Assembly: GCA_016209225.1 (NCBI GenBank)
Contig: JACQWO010000008.1
Coordinates: 31,664 to 95,663, forward strand
Direction of reading: 5' to 3'
Origin: Desulfobacterales bacterium
GTDB taxonomy: Bacteria > Desulfobacterota > UBA8473
Length of the DNA stretch: 64,000 bases
In this document: positions 52,047 through 60,735 of the stretch, in pieces
Layout: each line of letters opens with the position of its first letter
How positions within the stretch are numbered: position 1 is the first letter of the stretch
The notes under the pieces: model-generated
The model's database searches: none
Told to the model about the DNA's origin: nothing
The model's input: the letters and a program-made list of their open reading frames with translations, nothing else
Position numbers and translations under genes: made by a program

Positions 52047-52313
52047 CTATAAAACCCCTTTTCTTACAAAGTATTTTGCAAAAATAAGTGCTCCGATAAA
52101 ACTCAGGATGGCATACAATAGAGAAATATCCACAAACATATCCATTCTCTTATAGATAAACCCCATAAGGAGCAGGACAATCAACGTCTTGGTGCCAACG
52201 ACGCCAACGCTTATTATCCTATCTATTACTGTTGGCCCAAATACAGCACGATAGAGGCATATCAAAACCAAAAAGCTTAATACCAGAGCTATTGCTAAGA
52301 AGAAATTATCCAT
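52047..52313 (-). CDS. mrpF: Mrp antiporter subunit F
   Basis: An 88-residue, three-helix protein with the MnhF core RAVFGPTVIDRIISVGVVGT. I choose the ATG at 52313 behind GGAGGATTC, which overlaps the end of mrpE; the longer in-frame extension is not a real N-terminus. Confidence 0.9.
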   Translation of the reverse strand: MDNFFLAIALVLSFLVLICLYRAVFGPTVIDRIISVGVVGTKTLIVLLLMGFIYKRMDMFVDISLLYAILSFIGALIFAKYFVRKGVL

Positions 52314-52803
52314 CTGAATCCTCCATAAATACATGACCCACCCTTTCTTCCATCTCCCCGGGAAGATCTCCAGCAACTTTCATGTCTATGGCATGCACAA
52401 AATAGTACCCATCTCTTATAAGGATTGTAATGGTACCAGGCGTGAGAGTAATAGAGTTGGCAAATGTTACAAGCGACATGTCCTTCCTTAACTTAGTCTT
52501 AAACCTTATTATATGAGGATCAATGAGGTCGTTCATCCTTGGATGTAATGCCAGTTTTGCCACATGTATATTGGCCAGTATGATCTGATATAAAAGCCAG
52601 GGTATATATTTAATGAACCGGACAGTCTCTGTTATATCCTTCTTCTGAAAGTTACTCCGCTGAAACAAGAGGTCATGCGATATAGAGATCACGAGGATAC
52701 AAGAGATAACCCCCAGGGAGAGGTGAAAAAAATCAAACTTACCAGACCATATTACCCACAATAAAAAGAATATAATAAAGGAGACAATATATCTCATCGG
52801 CAT
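52306..52803 (-). CDS. mrpE: Mrp antiporter subunit E
   Basis: A 165-residue protein and first gene of the operon. Two N-terminal helices (about 5-22 and 28-45) and the MnhE signature NSITLTPGTITILIRDGYYF are present. It overlaps mrpF by eight bases. I found no clear sigma-70 promoter in the upstream region. Confidence 0.9.
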   Translation of the reverse strand: MPMRYIVSFIIFFLLWVIWSGKFDFFHLSLGVISCILVISISHDLLFQRSNFQKKDITETVRFIKYIPWLLYQIILANIHVAKLALHPRMNDLIDPHIIRFKTKLRKDMSLVTFANSITLTPGTITILIRDGYYFVHAIDMKVAGDLPGEMEERVGHVFMEDSDG

Positions 52804-53067
52804 CTCAGTTCCATTTCATATTTATGAAAAACAGCATATAACCGTTCAGTCTCTCTGTTCAGTTTCTTTCACTCCAGCAACAACTTGCCCCTTATGTATT
52901 ATATATATAACTTAAGTTGCCGTTCCTTTCAAGCCATTTTTCTCCAGACTGGCATTTATACAACACAACCAATAGAGGTTCCTTACATTGTTATTATAAG
53001 AACGTAATACATTGATTTATCAATGTTTATAGATAGTTAATACGATTTATTCATAAACTACCTTAAT
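52804..53067. other. Intergenic region upstream of the Mrp-type operon
   Basis: AT-rich. It must contain the operon promoter, but I cannot single out one with confidence. No open frame of note. Confidence 0.3.
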
Positions 53068-53207
53068 CTAACTTCCCTTATTCACTTTGAGTTTTTCTCT
53101 AGCATCTTGACCTCTTACAGATATCTCCAGATAGCCAGAGCTTTCAAAGAGTGCTAGAGCCTGTCCTTCTATTACTTCAGGGTAATAACCCCTCTGTCCA
53201 TCTTTTT
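53068..53207 (-). pseudogene. C-terminal fragment of a SAM hydroxide adenosyltransferase (DUF62)
   Basis: A minus-strand open stretch of about 46 codons reads GQRGYYPEVIEGQALALFES, then SGYLEISVRGQDAREKL, then KVNKGS and a TAG. The SSGYLEI and final basic-glycine turn match the C-terminal domain of DUF62 (SAM hydrolase/chlorinase-type) proteins. An in-frame TAA lies just upstream, and the catalytic N-terminal domain is absent. After the TAG the same frame goes on for a few family-like residues (IKVVYE), which suggests decay. Confidence 0.5.
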
Positions 53208-53220
53208 AAACCAATTACTT

Positions 53221-53856
53221 TTAATGGTTTAACCCTATTTCGGCAAGCACCCTATCCATGCCAAATATATCTTCAATTATAAAGTCCACACCAGCACTCT
53301 CTTCTTCTCCGACCAGAACTGTTGTCATGCCCAGCTTTTTAGCAGGAAGCAGATTTCTGGCCAAATCCTCCACTATCAAACATTCCCCACCCTCTACTCC
53401 TAAAACATCCAATACCTTCTTATATGACCAAAGATTGGGTTTCGCCAGATAACCCATAAATTTAATGTCAAATATTCGAGAGAAGTAATTGGCTATACCC
53501 ATTGTCTTCAAGACCCTTATAGCATGGTTGAAAGATCCATTGGTAAAGATAACCTTATCTACTGCTATCCGTTCCAGCAGTTTGCACAACTCAAAATTAG
53601 TTGACAATAGACTTTCTAAATCTATGTCATGGACATAATGGAGGTATTCATCTGGATCCACCTTATGATGAATGATTAACCCCCCCAGAGTAGTGCCATA
53701 TCTATCCATGTATTTCAATCGAAGGTTCTCTACCAGATCATGGTCTATACCCAATTTTGCTCTCATATAGCCGTTTATTCTTTGATCTACTAATTTGAAC
53801 AACCCTATTTCCTTTGGGTATAAGGTATTATCAAGATCGAAGATCATGTATTTCAT
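53221..53856 (-). CDS. HAD-superfamily hydrolase, pyrimidine 5'-nucleotidase-like
   Basis: A 211-residue phosphatase-fold protein. Motif I is IFDLDNTLYPKE (nucleophile Asp 7), motif II FTNGSFNHAIRVL, motif III lysine in GYLAKPNLWSYKKVL, and motif IV CLIVEDLARNL. The TLYP pattern is typical of the SDT1/pyrimidine 5'-nucleotidase group. The substrate is unknown. Confidence 0.86.
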   Translation of the reverse strand: MKYMIFDLDNTLYPKEIGLFKLVDQRINGYMRAKLGIDHDLVENLRLKYMDRYGTTLGGLIIHHKVDPDEYLHYVHDIDLESLLSTNFELCKLLERIAVDKVIFTNGSFNHAIRVLKTMGIANYFSRIFDIKFMGYLAKPNLWSYKKVLDVLGVEGGECLIVEDLARNLLPAKKLGMTTVLVGEEESAGVDFIIEDIFGMDRVLAEIGLNH

Positions 53857-53884
53857 GAAAAATTACATCCCATTATCATAAAAA

Positions 53885-53901
53885 AGCCTCTTTCAGAGGC
53901 T
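53885..53901 (-). terminator. Intrinsic terminator of the HAD-greA operon
   Basis: On the minus strand AGCCTC-TGAAA-GAGGCT followed by a run of T residues. A canonical rho-independent terminator, 68 bases after the stop of the HAD gene at 53969. Confidence 0.85.
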
Positions 53902-53968
53902 ATTAACACAGATCAGACAAACAATTGTATTGTCAAGGATAAAGTTGGGAATTAGGCGATGCTTTATA

Positions 53969-54577
53969 TCAACCTATCATTACCCCCAGTTCTTCCAGGC
54001 ATTTTATCAATTGTTCTGTCGACCTGTAAAGAATACTATTAATTCCCAAATCCTCAGCAGCCTTGCAAAACTCTTCTATATCATCTATATACACACTATC
54101 TTCCGGGGACGAACCTGCCCTTTTCAATGCCTCTCTAAATATTTCCTTATGGGGCTTCGAGTACCCGATCCTATATGACAGGACGAGATCATCAAACAGC
54201 TCTATTACTTTAAAATTCTCTCTTATGAAATCAAAGTGCAGTTCATTCGTATTAGAAACCAACACCAGGTAGTAACCATTCTTTTTTAGTGCCGACAATA
54301 CTGTCTCAACAGAGTCATTTAAAGAGAAGATGTCTGACCAGACACTCTTAAACATATCATAAGAAATATTAATATCAAATCTTCTTAATATCCACTGGAA
54401 TAAATCTTCTGACTTAATCTTACCCCTATCATACAGTTCAAATGTCTCTGAGTTAAAGCCGAGTTGGCATACATCATTGCTGGAGTATTTCGAATATCGG
54501 GCTATACCATCACAGATCAACATATGATCAAAATTCAGGATAACTTTGCCTAAATCAAATATAATAGTCTTTATCAT
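53969..54577 (-). CDS. HAD-superfamily hydrolase (epoxide-hydrolase/haloacid-dehalogenase-like subgroup)
   Basis: A 202-residue protein. Motif I is IFDLGKVILNFD (Asp 7; the second Asp of DxD is replaced by G), motif II VLVSNTNELHFDF, motif III lysine in IGYSKPHKEIFREAL, motif IV VYIDDIEEFCKAAEDLG. This DxGxV version is common in the alpha-D-glucose-1-phosphate phosphatase (YihX) subgroup. It starts four bases after the 35-residue peptide gene, in one operon with greA. Confidence 0.84.
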   Translation of the reverse strand: MIKTIIFDLGKVILNFDHMLICDGIARYSKYSSNDVCQLGFNSETFELYDRGKIKSEDLFQWILRRFDINISYDMFKSVWSDIFSLNDSVETVLSALKKNGYYLVLVSNTNELHFDFIRENFKVIELFDDLVLSYRIGYSKPHKEIFREALKRAGSSPEDSVYIDDIEEFCKAAEDLGINSILYRSTEQLIKCLEELGVMIG

Positions 54578-54581
54578 TTAG

Positions 54582-54689
54582 TTACTTATTCTTTGTCCTC
54601 TGCCTATTTACACGTCGGGATAATCTTGCAATTCTGTTTCTCTTCCGATTTCTATCTTTAACTTTAGCCGCATGTCTTGATTTTGACAT
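54582..54689 (-). CDS. 35-residue highly basic peptide between greA and the HAD gene
   Basis: Reads MSKSRHAAKVKDRNRKRNRI and then ARLSRRVNRQRTKNK. More than 40 percent of residues are Arg or Lys and there is no cysteine. GGAGGCAGTTAGAATT precedes the ATG at 54689, and the peptide ends four bases before the HAD gene start. The composition resembles small ribosomal proteins or other rRNA-binding peptides, but it is not L34, L36 or THX by sequence. I do not recognise a family. The organisation in one transcript with greA supports real expression. Confidence 0.65.
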   Translation of the reverse strand: MSKSRHAAKVKDRNRKRNRIARLSRRVNRQRTKNK

Positions 54690-54737
54690 AATTCTAACTG
54701 CCTCCTTTAGATCATATTATAGATTCTATATCTCCCA

Positions 54738-55211
54738 TTACAAATTAATCTCTAAGATAGTATACTCTTTAATCCCTGCAGGGACTTTAATCTTAACCAA
54801 CTCCCCTACTTCCTTTCCAATAAGCGCCCTGGCTATTGGGGAGTGAACAGAGATCTTTCTCTGTCGTGGATCAGCCTCATCTGCCCCTACTATCTGATAC
54901 TTCAATTCATTCCCATCGTTTTCATCTCTAAGGTGGACTACCGTACCAAATACAACCCTGTTTGTATCATTTTCATTGGCATCAATCACCTCAGCCCGGG
55001 AAAGTTTGTCTTCTATCTCCCGAATTCTACCTTCAATGAAAGACTGTTTTTCTTTTGCTGCATCATACTCTGCATTCTCAGATAGGTCACCATGTTCTCT
55101 GGCTATTGCAATTTCGTTAATAATCTTGGGCCTTTCTTTGGTCTTTAACCGACGCAGTTCTTCTATTAATGATTTGTGTCCTTCTCTAGTCATGGGAACT
55201 TTTCCGCTCAT
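54738..55211 (-). CDS. greA: Transcription elongation factor GreA
   Basis: Stimulates cleavage of backtracked RNA by RNA polymerase. The 157 residues contain the N-terminal coiled coil with LIEELRRLKTKERPKIINEI and the tip motif HGDLSENAEYDAAKEKQ, followed by the FKBP-like C-terminal domain (ISVHSPIARALIGKEVGE). It overlaps the sirtuin gene by four bases. Confidence 0.96.
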   Translation of the reverse strand: MSGKVPMTREGHKSLIEELRRLKTKERPKIINEIAIAREHGDLSENAEYDAAKEKQSFIEGRIREIEDKLSRAEVIDANENDTNRVVFGTVVHLRDENDGNELKYQIVGADEADPRQRKISVHSPIARALIGKEVGELVKIKVPAGIKEYTILEINL

Positions 55212-55999
55212 TTACTGCTCCCCCTTACCTTTTCCATCACTTTTGACATAGTATCTCCTGCACTCGCATAAATCCTAATATGGGAAGACCTATCCATATG
55301 GGTAGGTTCTCGATTGATTATAACGAGTTTTGCACCAGCATTAACCGCATAGGTAGGCATGTACGCCGCAGGATAAACAGCCAGCGAAGAACCAATAACA
55401 ATGAAAAGATCGCATTTACTCGCACGACTTGTAGCTTCATTTAATTCCCTATGAGGAAGTGTTTCTCCAAAGAAGACTGCATCGGGTTTTAAAATTCCGC
55501 CGCATTCTTCACAGGTTGGGTCATCTACCCCCTGTTTTACCCTATTGATAACATTCTCCAGAGGGTACCGTTTATTGCAGCCAAGACAAACCGCACGCAC
55601 CATATTACCATGAAGCTGAAATACCTTGTCTTCAGAATTGCCGGCTTTTTGATGTAATCCATCTACGTTTTGTGTAATGACACAGTCCAATTTACCCATC
55701 TTTTCTAATTCGGCAATTGCGCAATGGGCAGGATTAGGGTTAGTATCAGCCATTAATCCACTCTCTTCAAGCATCCCGTACATCTTCTTCCTTGCCTCTT
55801 TGCTGCTGACAAATTTTTGATAGGTAAAATCCTCAGGATCATATTTTGTCCAAATACCATCAGGACTTCTGAAATCAGGGATACCAGACTCAGTACTTAC
55901 ACCGGCCCCTGTGAAAACAACAATCCTCTTAGATTTAATGATCAAATCCGCCAACTGGCCTATGAGTAATTCCAGGTTTGAATCCTCTTTCATCGCCAT
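55208..55999 (-). CDS. NAD-dependent protein deacylase, Sir2 family
   Basis: Removes acyl groups from lysine using NAD. 263 residues. NAD binding: TGAGVSTESGIPDFRSPDG; catalytic histidine region ITQNVDGLHQKAG and QLHGNM; zinc cysteines CLGCNKRYP and CEECGG (two CxxC pairs); IVIGSSLAVYPAAY is also present. The ATG at 55999 is five bases after GGAG, so I prefer it to a GTG six bases upstream. It probably acts on acylated metabolic enzymes such as acyl-CoA synthetases (known for CobB-type sirtuins; inferred here). Confidence 0.93.
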   Translation of the reverse strand: MAMKEDSNLELLIGQLADLIIKSKRIVVFTGAGVSTESGIPDFRSPDGIWTKYDPEDFTYQKFVSSKEARKKMYGMLEESGLMADTNPNPAHCAIAELEKMGKLDCVITQNVDGLHQKAGNSEDKVFQLHGNMVRAVCLGCNKRYPLENVINRVKQGVDDPTCEECGGILKPDAVFFGETLPHRELNEATSRASKCDLFIVIGSSLAVYPAAYMPTYAVNAGAKLVIINREPTHMDRSSHIRIYASAGDTMSKVMEKVRGSSK

Positions 56000-56027
56000 G
56001 TCCACTCCTTTTTTATATTTTTAGTAA

Positions 56028-56492
56028 CTACTCAGGCACAAAGTGGCAAAGGCACATAGGCACAAAGAACAGGCTATTAGCCTGTAGCCTATAGGCTAAT
56101 AGGCTAGAAAAATTTGTGCCTTTGGTTGGTCCAGTCAATGTCCCGGCTGTAAATACCTCATTAACCCCCATATCTTTAAGTACAGGGATGTCCTCCAAGG
56201 GTATAACCCCTCCAATTATAAATAAAACACCATCTATTCTTTTCTCTTTAAGCAACTTCATTATCCTTGGAGTGAAGGTAATGTGTTCCCCAGAGAGACA
56301 ACTCAACCCAATGACATCAACATCTTCTTCTATAGCAGCCCTCACTACATTCTCAGGGGTTTGAAACATCCCTAAGTAAACAACCTCCATCCCAGCCTCT
56401 TTCAGAAGGGACGAAACCACCTTCGCTCCTCTATCGTGACCATCCAGACCAACCTTTGTAATTAAGACCTTTATCTTACGTTCCGATTCCAT
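56028..56492 (-). CDS. B12-binding domain protein, methylmalonyl-CoA mutase C-terminal type
   Basis: A 154-residue cobalamin-binding protein. The base-off, His-on motif is GLDGHDRGAKVVSSLLKEAG near residue 15; LGMFQTPENVV, DVDVIGLSCLSGEH and LFIIGGVIP complete the Rossmann-like domain. It resembles the small subunit of two-part mutases; no large mutase subunit is in the window. The last 30 residues (from about KGTNFSSLL on) are encoded by the repeat at 56030-56127 and replace the usual end of the domain. It overlaps ybeY by 22 bases. Confidence 0.86.
   Translation of the reverse strand: MESERKIKVLITKVGLDGHDRGAKVVSSLLKEAGMEVVYLGMFQTPENVVRAAIEEDVDVIGLSCLSGEHITFTPRIMKLLKEKRIDGVLFIIGGVIPLEDIPVLKDMGVNEVFTAGTLTGPTKGTNFSSLLAYRLQANSLFFVPMCLCHFVPE
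56030..56127. repeat. Family A end with GGCACAAAG and TAGCCT interior
   Basis: It starts with GTAACTACTCAGGCACAAAG, contains AGGCTATTAGCCTGTAGCCT and ends in TTTGTGCCTTTGG, the inverse of the left interior. No right terminal repeat. It encodes the tail of the B12-binding protein and reaches to within 30 bases of the sirtuin gene. Confidence 0.65.
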
Positions 56493-56956
56493 ATTTCTGA
56501 CTCCTGACTCCTGACTTCTGACTCCTGCATTATCTTGCCAAAGAGTTCCTCTTCTTTTGCTTGCATAACCTGTGCCTCAGCGCCCGATCTTTCATGATCA
56601 TAGCCAAGAAGATGCAAAATACCATGGATAAGGAAAAAATCTATCATCTCTTCTAAGGAAATTTCACTTTCCTCAGCCTGGCGTTTCGCAGTTTCTACTG
56701 AAATAACCACATCACCTAGAACATGGGGATTAATTCCAGCGAAGTCCCCCTCTGCCATAGGAAAAGAGATAACATTAGTCGGGCCGCTTCTTCCAAGATA
56801 CTGTTTATTTATATTTTCTATTCGGATATCATCAACCATAAGGATACTTATTTCGCGATCAGGACATCCCAAGTCTTTTAAGATCTTTCTCGCCGTTTTT
56901 CTTATCCTCGACTCGCTTATTTCTATCTTCTTTTGTTGATTTCTTATCAATATCAT
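56471..56956 (-). CDS. ybeY: Endoribonuclease/rRNA maturation factor YbeY
   Basis: Zinc-dependent factor for 16S rRNA 3' maturation. 161 residues. The zinc motif HGILHLLGYDHE (HxxxHxxxxDH) is near residue 115, and TNVISFPMAEGD is near residue 65. The tail after ELFGKIM (SEVRSQESEIWNR) is encoded by GACTCCTGACTCCTGAC repeat DNA. The first 98 bases overlap the end of the 7TMR-HD gene, a long overlap that is nevertheless plausible because both termini match their families. Confidence 0.93.
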   Translation of the reverse strand: MILIRNQQKKIEISESRIRKTARKILKDLGCPDREISILMVDDIRIENINKQYLGRSGPTNVISFPMAEGDFAGINPHVLGDVVISVETAKRQAEESEISLEEMIDFFLIHGILHLLGYDHERSGAEAQVMQAKEEELFGKIMQESEVRSQESEIWNRNVR

Positions 56957-59312
56957 TAAGCTTCTTCTTTCCTTCAGTTTCTTTATAAGCCGGCTCAGGA
57001 TAGTCTATCCTGTGGTGGAATATCCCCGTTAGTATCTTATTGAAACTTTTAGCTATCTCATTCAAATCCTTCAGGGTCAGCTCACATTCGTTTAACTGTC
57101 CATCTGCAAATATATTGTTGATAATCCTATGAACCATTCCCTGGATTCGGGATGGCGATGGATCGGGAAGGGTCTTGGATGCAGCTTCTACAGCATCGGC
57201 AAGCAATACAAGTCCTGCCTCCTTAGTTTGGGGCTTGGGACCTGGATACCTGTAATCCTTTTCATCTACCGGATAAAGCTCTGGATTCTCTTTATTTTTG
57301 GCCTTTTGATAAAAGAAATTAATAAGGCTGGTTCCATGATGTTGTCGTATAATGTCTATTATCGGTTGTCCAAGCCTGCTCTCCCTGGCCATTTCCACTC
57401 CATCTTTAACATGGGATAGTAAAATCAGACTGCTCATACTTGGAGCCAACTTTTCGTGTTTATTCTCACTACCTATTTGGTTTTCTATAAAGTATAACGG
57501 TTTCCTTATCTTTCCAATATCATGGTAGTAAGCGCTTACCCTGGCCAGAAGCGGGTTTGCATTAATAGCCTCTGCCGTTGCCTCAGCCAGTGTTCCCACA
57601 ATTATACTATGGTGATAAGTACCCGGGGCCCGTACTATTAGATCTCTCAGTTTAGGACTGTCAAGGTTTGCCAGTTCAAGCAATTTAATATCTGTCGTAT
57701 AACCAAATAGTGCTTCAAATAAAGGCGTAGTTCCAATTACTATAAATCCAACAAGGAGTCCGCCAAGAAAGCCAAAAGCAATGTCAAAAACTGTCGCAAC
57801 GGTAAATAGGGAACCTTTAATCATATTAATAGAAAATATGGTTATCACATTTGTCAGACCGACTATAGCGCCGGCCTTTATCAGAGTTGTTCTAAACTTG
57901 GTCAGGATTACACCATGAGCAGCTATGATACTGCCGAAAAGGGAATATATAAAAAATTCCAGTCTGTTTTCGAATAGTATCCCGGATAAGATTGATATCA
58001 CAATAGAAAAGATCAAAGCAACCCTAACATTTAACAAAACACTTATAAGCATTGCTCCCGAGGCTATAGGAATTACATAGAGGCAGGAATCAAAAGGTAG
58101 AAAAGGGAAGCTGTTGCTTACAGCTTCGCAGATCAGGATGGCTAGTTTTACAAATAAAACAACCATCCCCATGGTTATAGTTAATAAAAAAAGGTCCTTG
58201 TTGTTAATTGAAGTCTCTTTAAAACTCTTGAGTGAGAAATTATACAGGATATAACAGAGCAAAACCACCAAAAGAATAATCCCAAGGAATGTTAATGCTA
58301 AATTGTCGTACTTCTTTGCTCTCTGAAATACCTTCAGTTTGACCAGGTGTTCATTTTTTATTCTCTCTCCTTCTCGTACTATTATTTCTCCCTTTTTGAC
58401 TTGATAAAAAACGGGTTTAACACCCTCTCTTATTATGCTCCTTCTCCGTGCTGTCTCATTCTTGTTAAAGGTTAAGTTAGGCTCTATCAGCCTTTGAGAG
58501 ATTGTCATTACAGTTTTTCTTAATGAACCCTCTAAATCACTTAGAATCTTATTTGAATTTACCTCGATGGCCTTTTTGGCGTCTTTTAGATCTATTATTG
58601 ATAATAGATCCTTTGCCTTTGCCTCCTCTTTCGTCTCGATATTCCTTATAATAATTCCACTGTCCTTTTCTTTATACAGAAGTTTCTTATTGCCAACTAT
58701 CTCCCTCTCTAACGGTGCACTTATCAGTATACGTATATATCTTTCTATGCTCTTGTTAAACCGATACCTTTCCAATACCCCAAATTCCTCATCGTTAATA
58801 TCTACCAATGTCTTCTGAAATTCATCCCTCCTGGCATTAATCTGCTCCCTGAAAGGGGTTAAATTGAGTTTTGTTGTTTTAACCGCATCTTTCCTTCTAA
58901 TCTTATTACCGATCTCTTTATAGGAATCCCTCATCAAGGTAAAAGAAGATGCCAGTCTTGTTCGAATCTCACCAGACATATTTGGATCAAAGTCATAAAC
59001 TACAATTATGCCTTTTTCCGCTTCTTTAACCCTCTGGTCTGTTGATTGTTTATCCTCAATAAGGAGATCCTGGGGAGATTTTATGTTTTTTGAGGCAATA
59101 TCACCTGGTTCATAGTGTATGGAAGTCAACTCAGCGTTTGGATACAGAAAAAAAGTTACAAATACACCCAATAAGATAGCCATCAACCATCTTTGAAATA
59201 AGGGGTTCTTAAATATTTCAAAACTAGATGTCCTAAAAAACGAAATAAGCAATTCCGCTTTCTTTTTTTTCTCTCCGTTTATAGCTGCCACTGTGGTTTC
59301 CTTAATAGTCAT
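56859..59312 (-). CDS. 7TMR-HD family membrane phosphohydrolase (YqfF/PgpH-like)
   Basis: An 817-residue inner-membrane protein. One N-terminal helix (about 37-60), an extracytoplasmic 7TMR-HDED domain (about 60-345), seven membrane segments (about 345-560), then a cytoplasmic HD domain with YHHSIIVGTLAEATAEAI and YYHDIGKIRKPLYF as metal ligands. PgpH of this family degrades cyclic di-AMP; whether this protein does so is inference. The phoH-HD-ybeY order is conserved widely. Confidence 0.93.
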   Translation of the reverse strand: MTIKETTVAAINGEKKKKAELLISFFRTSSFEIFKNPLFQRWLMAILLGVFVTFFLYPNAELTSIHYEPGDIASKNIKSPQDLLIEDKQSTDQRVKEAEKGIIVVYDFDPNMSGEIRTRLASSFTLMRDSYKEIGNKIRRKDAVKTTKLNLTPFREQINARRDEFQKTLVDINDEEFGVLERYRFNKSIERYIRILISAPLEREIVGNKKLLYKEKDSGIIIRNIETKEEAKAKDLLSIIDLKDAKKAIEVNSNKILSDLEGSLRKTVMTISQRLIEPNLTFNKNETARRRSIIREGVKPVFYQVKKGEIIVREGERIKNEHLVKLKVFQRAKKYDNLALTFLGIILLVVLLCYILYNFSLKSFKETSINNKDLFLLTITMGMVVLFVKLAILICEAVSNSFPFLPFDSCLYVIPIASGAMLISVLLNVRVALIFSIVISILSGILFENRLEFFIYSLFGSIIAAHGVILTKFRTTLIKAGAIVGLTNVITIFSINMIKGSLFTVATVFDIAFGFLGGLLVGFIVIGTTPLFEALFGYTTDIKLLELANLDSPKLRDLIVRAPGTYHHSIIVGTLAEATAEAINANPLLARVSAYYHDIGKIRKPLYFIENQIGSENKHEKLAPSMSSLILLSHVKDGVEMARESRLGQPIIDIIRQHHGTSLINFFYQKAKNKENPELYPVDEKDYRYPGPKPQTKEAGLVLLADAVEAASKTLPDPSPSRIQGMVHRIINNIFADGQLNECELTLKDLNEIAKSFNKILTGIFHHRIDYPEPAYKETEGKKKLNDIDKKSTKEDRNKRVEDKKNGEKDLKRLGMS

Positions 59313-59329
59313 TAGTTAACATATTAGTA

Positions 59330-59436
59330 ACTATTTAGGTTGTCAGGTTCACGGTTGTCCGTTTTGCGGTTTTCATATTTTTCATCGGTTTCTAACCTTG
59401 AACCCTGAACTTTGGAACTTTGAACCTGTGTAGTTA
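59330..59436. repeat. Family A element, complete copy between phoH and the 7TMR-HD gene
   Basis: Ends GTAACTATTTAGG and CCTGTGTAGTTAAC, interior TTGTCAGGTTCACGG on the left and CCTTGAACCCTGAAC and TTTGAAC on the right. It lies within the phoH operon. Confidence 0.65.
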
Positions 59437-59441
59437 ACATA

Positions 59442-60467
59442 TTATACACTATCTCTAGATCTCTCATAGCGTTCATATGCCCTAATAACGTCTTGAACTA
59501 AACGGTGTCTTACTACATCCTTTTCTGAAAAATAAGTAAAGTTTATTCCCTCTATCCCTTTAAGTATCTTTTGGGCCTCTATTAACCCAGATGTTTTCCC
59601 AGCAGACAAATCAATTTGGGTAATATCTCCTGTGATAACAGCCTTTGAACTATAACCCAATCTGGTCAAAAACATCTTCATCTGTTCAGAAGTTGTATTC
59701 TGGGCTTCATCCAGGATGACAAAAGAATCGTTTAAGGTACGTCCTCTCATAAAGGCTAGAGGAGCAACTTCGATAATTCCTCTTTGTACTAAGCCGGAGG
59801 CTTTTTCAAAGTCAATCATGTCATGGAGGGCATCGTACAGAGGTCTAAGATAAGGATTTACCTTTTCGTATAAATCCCCGGGTAAAAAACCCAGTTTTTC
59901 ACCTGCTTCAACAGCAGGTCTGGCAAGGATAATCCGGTCAACTTCCTTCTTCATCAAAAAGGATATTGCCAGGGCCATTGCCAGGTAAGTCTTGCCTGTC
60001 CCGGCTGGGCCTATCCCAAATACGATGTCAAAATTCCTTATAGCATCAATATATTCTTTTTGGCATAAACTCTTTGGGGTTATCGGCCTCTTTCTGGAAG
60101 ATATATAAACAGTATCAAGAAATATATGTTTAAGATTTGCCGAACTATCGTTACTTACAATCCTTACTGCATAATCAACGTCATTTGTATATATTGGGTA
60201 ACCTGACTCCAGTAATGAATATAGTTCAACAAGGACTTTTTCTGCTATCTTTACATCAAAACAAGCGCCATTGATACTTATCTCATTACCTTTTGCATTA
60301 ACCTTTACTTCTAAGGTCTTCCCGATGTATCTCAGGTTTTTGTTATGCTCACCACAAAGGGTTCTGAGCAGGTTATTGTCATCAAAATTCAGTTTTACTG
60401 TATCTTCGTTGATTTCGCTTCTCAAAAAATCCTTTCTCCACCTATTAATGCAATACCCAAAGTTCAC
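59442..60467 (-). CDS. phoH: PhoH-family ATPase
   Basis: A 341-residue predicted RNA-associated P-loop ATPase. Walker [14 protein letters not shown] is near residue 150, [19 protein letters not shown] and [19 protein letters not shown] (Walker B with Q motif) follow, and [11 protein letters not shown] is the sensor. The N-terminal KH-like/PhoH-N region covers about 15-95. It is the first gene of the conserved phoH-HD-ybeY block, here continued by B12 protein, sir2, greA, the basic peptide and a HAD gene. Confidence 0.94.
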   Translation of the reverse strand: MNFGYCINRWRKDFLRSEINEDTVKLNFDDNNLLRTLCGEHNKNLRYIGKTLEVKVNAKGNEISINGACFDVKIAEKVLVELYSLLESGYPIYTNDVDYAVRIVSNDSSANLKHIFLDTVYISSRKRPITPKSLCQKEYIDAIRNFDIVFGIGPAGTGKTYLAMALAISFLMKKEVDRIILARPAVEAGEKLGFLPGDLYEKVNPYLRPLYDALHDMIDFEKASGLVQRGIIEVAPLAFMRGRTLNDSFVILDEAQNTTSEQMKMFLTRLGYSSKAVITGDITQIDLSAGKTSGLIEAQKILKGIEGINFTYFSEKDVVRHRLVQDVIRAYERYERSRDSV

Positions 60468-60475
60468 AAGTTAAG

Positions 60476-60566
60476 CGCCTAAAGTGCCTAAAGTTGTTTA
60501 AGTCTTGAAAATCTTTAGCGGGCCTCCTTTTCATTCTGGCTCCTGAATTCTGTCTCCTGTCTCCTG
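60476..60566. repeat. Family A right half and CCTAAAGT repeat upstream of phoH
   Basis: GCGCCTAAAGTGCCTAAAGT, then GTCTTGAAAATCTTTAGCGG, then CATTCTGGCTCCTGAATTC and the terminal CTCCTGAATAGTTA. The second half closely matches the right half of 3814-4024. Confidence 0.6.
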
Positions 60567-60735
60567 AATAGTTATAAACAATGTAATATTACCACTATCA
60601 ATCTTCGATTGCAAAACTTTTTCTTTAACCCCTTCCCTTCTTCTATAATCGTGGTTCAATTCAATGTTTTGCTAACATATCGATCCTTTTTTGCCTTGCA
60701 AAAAAAGTAGAGTTCCTCTATCCTGTTTCCTCGTT
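60567..60735. other. Divergent intergenic DNA between phoH and mazG
   Basis: AT-rich, no credible open frame. A weak plus-strand promoter (TTGCAA, 17 bases, TATCCT at about 60697-60725) lies just before the next element. Confidence 0.3.
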
